Assembly (NCBI GenBank): GCA_023128135.1
Contig: JAGMEO010000026.1
Location: 1 to 6,968 of the forward strand
DNA from: Candidatus Bathyarchaeota archaeon
Lineage (GTDB): Archaea; Thermoproteota; Bathyarchaeia; RBG-16-48-13; JAGMEO01
DNA length: 6,968 nucleotides
Direction of reading: 5' to 3'
In this document: positions 1-4,641 of the stretch, in pieces
How the letters are laid out: each line of letters begins with the position of its first letter
How positions within the stretch are numbered: position 1 is the stretch's first letter
Made by a program: the position numbers and the translations under genes
The notes under the pieces: model-generated
What the model was told of the DNA's origin: nothing
The model's input: the letters and a program-made list of their open reading frames with translations, nothing else
The model's database searches: none

Positions 1-599
1 CCTTCAAGTTCACCATTAGATACTCCAAGATGTTCAAGGATCGACCTCAATTTTTTCAGAAATTGACGAGCTTCAGCTGGAGATTTCAGATCTGGCTCAG
101 TCACAATTTCGAGAAGCGCAATACCAGATCGATTGTAGTCAACAAGTGTGTATGGCGACGTTTTGATTGTGCCTAGATGTACAAGTTTTGCAGGGTCCTC
201 TTCAAGCTGTAACCTTATAATTCCAACTTTCTTCTGTTTGTGATTGCCTTCAATTTTCAATGCGCCCCCTGTCGCTATAGGAATGCCTCCGGCTTTATCG
301 TATTGAGAGATCTGAAAGTTCTTTGACATATCAGGGTAGTAATAGTTCTTTCTGAAGAAGTTTGTCTTCTCAGGTATTTTTGAGCCTAATGCGAGGGCAA
401 CCATAACTGCATCTTTTACCGCTTTCGCGTTTAAAACTGGTAGAGCGCCAGGAAGACCCAGACAGACCGGGCAGACATGGCTGTTAGGGCCTGATCCTCT
501 ATAATCTGACGGACACCCACAGAAAAGTTTAGTTTCCAAATCAGTGAGCTGGCAGTGAACTTCTAACCCAATTATAACGCCTGATGTTTTTTTACTCAC
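1..599 (-). CDS. gatB: Asp-tRNA(Asn)/Glu-tRNA(Gln) amidotransferase subunit B (N-terminal part, cut by window edge)
   Basis: GatB activates the misacylated Asp on tRNA(Asn) (or Glu on tRNA(Gln)) with ATP and passes it on for amidation with ammonia made by GatA; in archaea that also carry GatDE, GatCAB mainly serves Asn. My own translation of this strand gives 199 codons with the family's motifs in order: GLEVHCQL (11-18), the C-x-C and CPVC cysteines of the cradle-domain metal site (C27, C29, C43, C46), CLGLPGALPVLN (46-57), FRKNYYYPDMSKNFQISQYD (82-101), LQLEEDPAK (130-138) and VDYNRSGIALLEIVTEPD (153-170). The C-terminal YqeY-like tRNA-binding part lies outside the window. The start is a GTG at 597-599: an in-frame stop lies only nine codons upstream, no other start codon lies between, and GAGGT (606-610) sits six bases ahead. 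GatE is excluded by the CPVCLGLPG block. gatA and gatC are not in view. Confidence 0.96.
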   Translation of the reverse strand, partial: MSKKTSGVIIGLEVHCQLTDLETKLFCGCPSDYRGSGPNSHVCPVCLGLPGALPVLNAKAVKDAVMVALALGSKIPEKTNFFRKNYYYPDMSKNFQISQYDKAGGIPIATGGALKIEGNHKQKKVGIIRLQLEEDPAKLVHLGTIKTSPYTLVDYNRSGIALLEIVTEPDLKSPAEARQFLKKLRSILEHLGVSNGELE

Positions 600-604
600 T
601 TCTA

Positions 605-610
605 GACCTC
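605..610 (-). promoter_or_regulatory. Ribosome binding site of gatB
   Basis: GAGGTC on the minus strand is complementary to the archaeal 16S rRNA tail and its GAGGT core lies six bases from the GTG start of gatB. It decides the start, because no other start codon exists between it and the upstream in-frame stop. An A/T-rich, TATA-like stretch about 15-30 bases further upstream (roughly 625-648) could be the core promoter and would give a short leader that just includes this site; that part is inference. Confidence 0.6.
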
Positions 611-706
611 TGTGCGGACAGTCTTAAAATTATTATTTTTATTTAGAAAAAGTAGCCAATTCTACTCAAATATTTCTATTATGTTTTTTAAGTTTTAAAC
701 TGACTT

Positions 707-1825
707 CTATATTTTGAACTTTCCTTCTTTCATGACAGTCTTGCCATCTACGACGACTGTTGGTTTTGTCATGACTAGATCCCAGTGGATGCTGCTGTCG
801 TTTTTGCCACCATAAGCTGGACCTTTGTTACTGCCTATTGCTATGTGCACGCTACCTAAGACTTTTTCATCAACAAGTATATTGTTTATGAAAGTAGCTT
901 TCGGATTAAGCCCCATGGCAAACTCGGCTATTCTGTCTTTATCACCGGTCGCTGAGTCAAGCACTTCCTTAAAACCTTTCTTCCCTTCTTTAGCGTCGTA
1001 TTCAACGACTTTTCCTTCTTTGAATACTAGGCTGAGGTCTTTCACTTTGTGGCCAAAATAGTATGTGGGTACATCAAAGAAGACAGTGCCTTGAGCGCTT
1101 TCCTCTATAGGACAGACAAAAATTTCTCCACAAGGCAAATTCAATCCAACATCTTCCATAGCTACATCTTCTTCACTGATCACACCATCATCAACGATCC
1201 ACTTTCTTCCTGTGACTTGAAAAGTCAAGTCTGTTCCTAGAGAAGATGTTAGATGAACCTCTTTAGAACCAGCTAAAAAGTCGGCAATTGCAAAGCCTTT
1301 CTTTGCGAGATCCTCATAATCAATGTCAAGAGCAGACCGAATACTGTTTTTAATCTTATTAAACGGAACATCAGTCTCTTTTGCTCGTTCTCTTGTCGGA
1401 TAAGCAACAGCTGCCCAGCGCGTTTTCCTCTCATCGATCTTATCACTAATTGGTTTTCTACCTCTTCTCCAAGCTCCAATTCTTGAGAGAGGAACTGAAG
1501 AAAGGGCAGGTCTACCTATGCCAATATAAGCATCTGTTTCTCCTATAGCTGCAAGTTGATGTTTTGGAGTGGATTCTATGTATTTTTCTTCAGGTTCAGT
1601 TAAGGCTCTCCTCATGTAGTTGCTGGAATATGTTGTTATAATAGGCTTGGCTCCCACCAAGGCACATTCAAGAGCCATTGCTTCAGCTAAATCCAACGCG
1701 TCTCTCACTGAGGATATGTAAACATTTTCTCCTTCTGCTACCCGTATGGATTCTCTGATAACCTGTCTAGCAAATCGTTTATTGAATGTTTCGTCCAAAA
1801 TTACTTCCTCATCTATCTGTGTCAT
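707..1825 (-). CDS. M29-family metallo-aminopeptidase (AmpS/AmpT-like leucyl aminopeptidase)
   Basis: This 372-residue protein is a cytoplasmic exopeptidase that would remove N-terminal residues from peptides with a two-metal centre. Its length is close to the usual 370-410 of the family. The C-terminal half has the family's metal-ligand motifs: NLPCGEIF (E234), AEFAMGLNP (E301), DEKVLGSVHIAIG (E320, H327) and SSIHWDLVM (H347, D349). These correspond to the Glu/Glu/His/His/Asp ligands known from the Thermus and Staphylococcus enzymes; matching them one by one is from memory of the family. The N-terminal domain is more variable, as usual. The ATG at 1823-1825 has no Shine-Dalgarno match in front of it, so translation from a leaderless or very short leader is likely. 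gatB follows on the same strand after about 107 bases; that gap has its own TATA-like sequence, so co-transcription is not required. No signal peptide is visible. The exact peptide preference cannot be told. Confidence 0.92.
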   Translation of the reverse strand: MTQIDEEVILDETFNKRFARQVIRESIRVAEGENVYISSVRDALDLAEAMALECALVGAKPIITTYSSNYMRRALTEPEEKYIESTPKHQLAAIGETDAYIGIGRPALSSVPLSRIGAWRRGRKPISDKIDERKTRWAAVAYPTRERAKETDVPFNKIKNSIRSALDIDYEDLAKKGFAIADFLAGSKEVHLTSSLGTDLTFQVTGRKWIVDDGVISEEDVAMEDVGLNLPCGEIFVCPIEESAQGTVFFDVPTYYFGHKVKDLSLVFKEGKVVEYDAKEGKKGFKEVLDSATGDKDRIAEFAMGLNPKATFINNILVDEKVLGSVHIAIGSNKGPAYGGKNDSSIHWDLVMTKPTVVVDGKTVMKEGKFKI

Positions 1826-2207
1826 TGTGAAATACTAAATTAATTCTTACTTTACACATTAAAAGAGTTAAATAGATAATTAACTACCTTTTTTTTCATT
1901 AATCTCTTTTAAACTGGTTTTAGCTAATTCCTAACATCTTTATAATTAATAGATTTAAAATTTGTCAAAATACACCTGACTATCAATTTCTTGATTATTG
2001 TTCAATAAATTAAGTAAATACAAAAACTATATTACATGATTATGGGAGATATTTTCCTCCTTCTTTTCTAATTGTTTCAAAGCAGTTCTTTTGTGTAACT
2101 CTGATTACGCTGAGGGAACCCTCAGTATGTCTTTGATTTTTAGTATTCTATTGTATTTTCTTGTACTGGAGAAGTGCTTAAGTTACAGTATCTTCGATGC
2201 GACGCAA
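1826..2207. other. Gene-free interval with repeat copy A
   Basis: These 382 bases lie between the 5' end of the aminopeptidase gene and the 3' end of the SGNH hydrolase gene, both on the minus strand. They are very A/T-rich, with an eight-T run near 1890, and contain no ORF with coding character on either strand; the longest plus-strand start near the repeat gives 11 codons. The only structured item is repeat copy A at about 2090-2141. The aminopeptidase promoter must lie within the first 60 bases or so, but I see no clear TATA box there. No tRNA or rRNA sequence was recognised. Confidence 0.7.
2090..2141 (+). repeat. Dispersed hairpin repeat, copy A (partial)
   Basis: The core CTGATTACG followed by CTGAGG-GAAC-CCTCAG (2101-2125) matches copy B at 23 of 25 positions. 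The hairpin (2110-2125) has a six-pair stem and a GAAC loop, and is followed by a T-rich tail ending in TTTTT (2137-2141). The TTGTG ahead of the core is shared with copy D, but about four extra bases (TAAC) separate it from TCTGATT. The 5' half, with the TAATGATC head seen in B, C and D, is not recognisable here, so this copy is diverged or truncated. Orientation is plus, opposite to both flanking genes. Function unknown; see the findings. Confidence 0.75.
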
Positions 2208-2834
2208 TCAACTTTTATTTAGTTCACGAATTAGTAGGTTTTTTATGGATTCATCAAAGATTGTCTCTGCAATTTTTTTATAACCTAATGTATTAAAGTG
2301 AAGGCCGTCGCTAGAATAATCAGATCTGAGCCTTCCAGTCTCCGCATTACACGTCTTTATAAATAAATCGACACAAATTATCCCCCTCTCACTACAAAAG
2401 CCCTTTAACAATTGATTAAGTTTCAATCTAGGTGGGATCCCTTCGTCCCATATAAGAATGGAAGGTACAGTACACCCTATTGGCTCTATCCCATTATCTA
2501 TAGCCATCTCAAACATTTTTTTGAGATTAGAGAAAATCTCTTTAACGGGTAAACCCCAGCCTATATCGTTTGTTCCACCCAAGATTATAACGTAATCTGG
2601 GTTAAAGTTGATAACATCTTGTTGAATCCTTTGAAGCATACCATGTGTCAGATCGCCATCAACTCCTCTATTCGTTATTCTTATCTCAATAATATCACTC
2701 TTTCCCGTTTTTTTAAGAAAATCATTCGCTATTTCCATTAAGAAACGTGAATATGATTGATTTGCCAACCCTGGAGAGGTAGAACCAACTGTGAGGCTAT
2801 TTCCTATCGCCACAAAAATGATCGTTCTAACCAT
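2208..2834 (-). CDS. SGNH/GDSL-family hydrolase (esterase/lipase-like)
   Basis: The protein has all four blocks of the SGNH fold. Counting from the longer possible start at 2870, block I is GNSLTVG with the nucleophile Ser25, block II is NRGVDGD (oxyanion Gly, near 69-72), block III is GGTND (99-102, with the oxyanion Asn101) and block V is SSDGLHFN with catalytic Asp188 and His191. It would hydrolyse an ester, for example a lysophospholipid, short acyl ester or carbohydrate acetate; the substrate cannot be predicted. The usual Asp of GDSL is Asn, a tolerated non-catalytic change. No signal peptide is seen, so it is probably cytoplasmic. I prefer the start at 2832-2834 (208 residues, MVRTIIFVAIGNSL), because family members normally begin just before this first strand, AGGA lies 11 bases upstream, and the TATA-like box at 2872-2884 predicts transcription starting near 2850, past the ATG at 2870. 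The 2870 start (220 residues) remains possible. Confidence 0.9.
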   Translation of the reverse strand: MVRTIIFVAIGNSLTVGSTSPGLANQSYSRFLMEIANDFLKKTGKSDIIEIRITNRGVDGDLTHGMLQRIQQDVINFNPDYVIILGGTNDIGWGLPVKEIFSNLKKMFEMAIDNGIEPIGCTVPSILIWDEGIPPRLKLNQLLKGFCSERGIICVDLFIKTCNAETGRLRSDYSSDGLHFNTLGYKKIAETIFDESIKNLLIRELNKS

Positions 2835-2871
2835 AATACGAGCTGTCCTAAAAAATCTTGTTTTACTCATG

Positions 2872-2884
2872 TATATTATAATAC
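2872..2884 (-). promoter_or_regulatory. Putative TATA box of the SGNH hydrolase gene
   Basis: On the minus strand this reads GTATTATAATATA, preceded by GATAAA, which resembles a TFB recognition element. With the usual archaeal spacing of about 25 bases, transcription would start near 2850-2853, leaving a leader of about 16-19 bases with AGGA ahead of the ATG at 2834. The sequence match is seen; its use as a promoter is inferred. Confidence 0.45.
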
Positions 2885-2983
2885 TTTATCAGGTTTCGTT
2901 TAATTGATGTGGGATAACTTGTGTGGTCAATAGTCAAAGGATAGGGTGAATTATTGTTAAATTGATAGTGTCCTGCAGGTTTT

Positions 2984-3079
2984 ATGGTAGATCGCAATGG
3001 CAGAATAAAAGTCATGATACCTTCTCTTCTTCTAGCTGTTGTATCGATTCCTATGTTTATTTTTTCTCAAAACTTTTGA
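2984..3079 (+). CDS. Possible small single-span membrane peptide (31 residues)
   Basis: An ATG at 2984 opens a 31-codon frame ending in TGA (3077-3079). The peptide has a short polar, basic N-terminus (MVDRNGRIKV) followed by about 20 hydrophobic residues (from M11 to about S28, including PSLLLAVVSIPMFIF) and a polar tail, the pattern of a single membrane span. AGGT lies at 2977-2980, only three bases from the ATG, which is closer than normal. An in-frame TAG a few codons upstream means it is not the tail of a longer gene. It ends 21 bases before repeat copy B. I recognise no family. A frame of this length can easily arise by chance in AT-rich DNA, where T-rich codons give hydrophobic residues, so the call is weak. 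Confidence 0.25.
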   Translation: MVDRNGRIKVMIPSLLLAVVSIPMFIFSQNF

Positions 3080-3100
3080 AACTGATCAATACATGATTAA

Positions 3101-3180
3101 ATATAATGATCAATTGCTTCTGATCATGGTTTGTCTATGATTACGCTGAGGAAACCCTCAGAGTAACTTCTGATTTTCTT
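3101..3180 (+). repeat. Dispersed hairpin repeat, copy B
   Basis: The copy starts with ATATAATGATC (3101-3111), has TGTCTATGATTACG at 3132-3145 and the hairpin CTGAGG-AAAC-CCTCAG at 3146-3161, followed by AGTAACTTC and a T-rich tail (TGATTTTCTT, 3171-3180). The 45 bases ahead of the hairpin align without gaps to copy C (30 of 45 identical by hand count). A second, 5' hairpin can be drawn from ATGATCA (3106-3112) and TGATCAT (3121-3127), a perfect seven-pair stem. It lies about 190 bases ahead of the cold-shock gene and points the same way. Confidence 0.85.
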
Positions 3181-3354
3181 ACCAAATTGGATTTTAATCA
3201 TCTCTGCGTCGTGTTCGGGCTCTCGATCTTAACAAATTCTGTATTATTTATTTTGATTCATTTCCCCCATTAATCGCAAATCTCGTGTCTGCTCGATGTA
3301 AAAACTATGTTAATAAGTTGGTATGAGCAACTGTAACAGAAGGTATTTGTAAAA

Positions 3355-3360
3355 GAGGTG
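3355..3360 (+). promoter_or_regulatory. Ribosome binding site of the cold-shock gene
   Basis: GAGGTG at 3355-3360 matches the archaeal anti-Shine-Dalgarno sequence and ends six bases before a TTG at 3367-3369. The in-frame GTG at 3358-3360 is part of this site and therefore is unlikely to be the start. The same GAGGT plus six-base spacing is used by gatB in this window. Confidence 0.75.
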
Positions 3361-3366
3361 AAGAAC

Positions 3367-3561
3367 TTGACAACAGGTGTAGTGAAAAGATGGTTAGATC
3401 GAGGCTACGGATTCATCGAAGCCGACGACGGAACAGAAGTTTTTGTCCACAGCTCGGGGATACAGGGTAAGAGCATCCTAACAGAAGGAGAAAAAGTAGA
3501 GTTTGAGATCGAGCAAGGTCCAAAAGGTCCAAGAGCAGTAAAAGTGAAACCAATTTCTTAA
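3367..3561 (+). CDS. Cold-shock-domain (CspA-like) nucleic-acid-binding protein
   Basis: The product is a single cold-shock domain of 64 residues when started at the TTG (MTTGVVKRWLDRGYGFIEAD...). It has the RNP1-type motif RGYGFIEA and the RNP2-type motif VFVHSSGI, plus the family's C-terminal block with EGEKVEFEIEQGPKGPRAVKV. Such OB-fold proteins bind single-stranded RNA or DNA through surface aromatics and act as RNA chaperones. Compared with bacterial Csp the first strand has WLDRG in place of the usual WFN(x)EKG. The TTG is chosen because GAGGTG sits six bases before it; an in-frame GTG at 3358 would add three residues but overlaps that site. Cold-shock-domain genes are patchy in archaea, so acquisition by transfer is possible. 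It stands alone, transcribed away from the SGNH gene, and lies between repeat copies B and C in the same orientation. Confidence 0.95.
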   Translation: MTTGVVKRWLDRGYGFIEADDGTEVFVHSSGIQGKSILTEGEKVEFEIEQGPKGPRAVKVKPIS

Positions 3562-3607
3562 ACGCGCGTATTTCACGCCGGAACGTTTGGACTGACTACG
3601 CATCTTA

Positions 3608-3684
3608 ATATAATGATCGATGGCATCTATCGGTGACCTGTCTCTGATTGGACTGACGGGAGCCCTCAGAGTGACTATGTTTTT
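3608..3684 (+). repeat. Dispersed hairpin repeat, copy C
   Basis: The copy starts with ATATAATGATC (3608-3618), continues GATGGC, and has TGTCTCTGATTGGA (3639-3652) before the hairpin at 3653-3669 (CTGACGGGAGCCCTCAG). Here one extra base and a C-C mismatch interrupt the stem: four outer pairs, a mismatch, two G-C pairs and a GAG loop. It is followed by AGTGACT and a five-T run (3680-3684). The 45 bases before the hairpin match copy D at 37 of 45 positions without gaps. A 5' hairpin with eight pairs (two G-U) forms from 3616-3623 and 3627-3634 with loop CAT. The copy begins 46 bases after the cold-shock stop codon and runs into the stop codon region of the opposing AlbA_2 ORF. Confidence 0.85.
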
Positions 3685-4237
3685 ACATTCCATCAGGATA
3701 TGGATATCCACTCTGTTTCATTTCAGAATATATGGCATCTAAATCTGTTCTTGTGGCACGTCTATTTGTTGCGTTTTTCCGAATATAAGTTCCCAATTCT
3801 CTATGAGTATAAGGTTTATTTTCTCCTTCAGGAACCTCGATGAGTACTATTGGTTTTTCTTTCATTTTTAATCGATTAATTTGTACTTTTATCGTGGGAT
3901 CAATGTTACTGGTGATTAGGTTGGTTTTTCGGTCACTCTCTTCTTGAAAGCCGGTTATTTGACCATTATCGCCTACTCCTAAGAAAAGTAAACCACCTGA
4001 AGTATTAGAAAAGGCAATTACTGTCTCTAAGAAACTTCTTTCTTGAAGGTCTTGTTTAAATTCGACATTTTCGTTTTCCCCATTTAGAATGATTCTCTCT
4101 AGTTGATCTTTTGTTCTTTCTGTTATGAATCCTTTTTTAGAGGGTACTCTTCCAAAGTCATAAACCACATTATCGATGCTTTCATTATGTCTTTTATCAA
4201 TAATATGAGCGAGAACGTAAGATGGTTCTTTCTTCAA
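3683..4237 (-). CDS. AlbA_2 / Schlafen-type domain protein, probably the 3' part of a broken gene
   Basis: Residues about 46-165 form an AlbA_2 (Schlafen AlbA_2) domain: ILNGENENVEFKQDL (50-64), FLETVIAFSNTSGGLLFLGVGDNGQITGF (69-97), PIVLIEVPEGENKPYTHRELGTYIRKNATNRRAT (129-162). E54, E59 and D90 are placed roughly like the acidic residues of Schlafen nucleases, but I could not verify that. Family members bind nucleic acid or nucleotide; some are RNA nucleases, and many are accessory or defence genes. The frame begins with a TTG at 4235-4237, with no ribosome site; it stays open back to 4327 with coding-looking text (CIVDSESFSSDVIEIKNQIAEY) but no start codon. The 45 residues before the domain are not of a known family. 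The protein stops soon after the domain (SGYPYPDGM), next to repeat copy C. I read it as the 3' part of a frameshifted gene. Confidence 0.7.
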   Translation of the reverse strand: MKKEPSYVLAHIIDKRHNESIDNVVYDFGRVPSKKGFITERTKDQLERIILNGENENVEFKQDLQERSFLETVIAFSNTSGGLLFLGVGDNGQITGFQEESDRKTNLITSNIDPTIKVQINRLKMKEKPIVLIEVPEGENKPYTHRELGTYIRKNATNRRATRTDLDAIYSEMKQSGYPYPDGM

Positions 4238-4266
4238 TTGATATTCTGCGATTTGATTCTTTATTT

Positions 4267-4611
4267 CTATAACATCTGATGAAAACGATTCGGAATCAAC
4301 GATGCAAAAGAATTTTCTGGTATTTTTTTAATAGCATCGTCAATCCATTCTACGATTTTCATATAGTAGCCTAATTCAGTTACAAGCTTCTTTGCGACTT
4401 CCTTGATCTGTTGGTAGTTTTCAAAGAATTTTTCTTTAGTTGAGAAGAGGTCGTAAAATGCGAGCTCCTCTTCTGTTAATTTTAATTCCTTTCCTTCTTT
4501 AATCGCTTTATTGATCTCCTCTGCGAGTTTTATTAATTCATCAATCACTTCGGTGGTAGTAATCAATTTGACATTGTACCGGTTGATCGTTGTTTGTAGA
4601 TTCGTAAATTT
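4267..4611 (-). pseudogene. Remnant of a type I restriction HsdR-like subunit (C-terminal region, DUF3387-type)
   Basis: The frame, open from 4611 to the stop at 4267, reads LQTTINRYNVKLITTTEVIDELIKLAEEINKAI...KELKLTEEELAFYDLF...IKEVAKKLV...VEWIDDAIKK. This follows the end of type I restriction R subunits, where EVIEELIELAKEI, GL(S/T)EEELAFYDAL, an ARELV helix and a (D)W motif occur in this order. The nuclease and translocase domains that should come before it, about 900 residues, are absent: an in-frame stop (4612-4614) lies directly upstream and the divergent helicase gene starts 30 bases on. The only candidate start is a TTG at 4564-4566 (99 residues). The usual final block with the KRLLKKYGYPP motif is missing, and after AIKK the frame turns into text without coding character, while the next frame becomes coding-like. 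The family assignment is from motif memory and is fairly, not fully, secure. Confidence 0.6.
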
Positions 4612-4619
4612 TTAATATA
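4603..4619 (+). promoter_or_regulatory. Putative promoter (BRE/TATA) of the XPD-like helicase gene
   Basis: CGTAAATTTTTAATATA combines a TFB-like GTAAA with a TATA-like TTTAATATA centred near 4615. The expected transcription start, about 25 bases on, falls at about 4640-4642, so the helicase mRNA would be leaderless or nearly so. It overlaps the 5' end of the opposing HsdR-like remnant. Inferred from sequence only. Confidence 0.4.
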
Positions 4620-4641
4620 AATTGGAGATGTTAGGTTTTAT

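Larger units (their letters stand above)
2885..3366. other. Gene-poor interval between divergent SGNH and cold-shock genes
   Basis: This stretch separates two divergently transcribed genes. It contains a possible 31-codon membrane peptide ORF (2984-3079), three copies of the palindrome TGATCA (3083-3088, 3107-3112, 3121-3126) and repeat copy B (3101-3180). The roughly 170 bases after copy B should contain the promoter of the cold-shock gene; TATTATTTA near 3242-3250 and TTAATAAG near 3310-3317 are weak TATA-like candidates. I find no tRNA-like structure and no other coding-looking frame. Confidence 0.6.

Noticed and set aside
825..1240. Plus-strand frames at 825-1061 and 1049-1240.
   Set aside because: They lie antisense within the intact M29 aminopeptidase gene and have no protein-family signal.
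3205..3230. GTTCGGGCTCTCG, which looks a little like a tRNA T-arm.
   Set aside because: No matching acceptor, D-arm or anticodon arm can be drawn around it.
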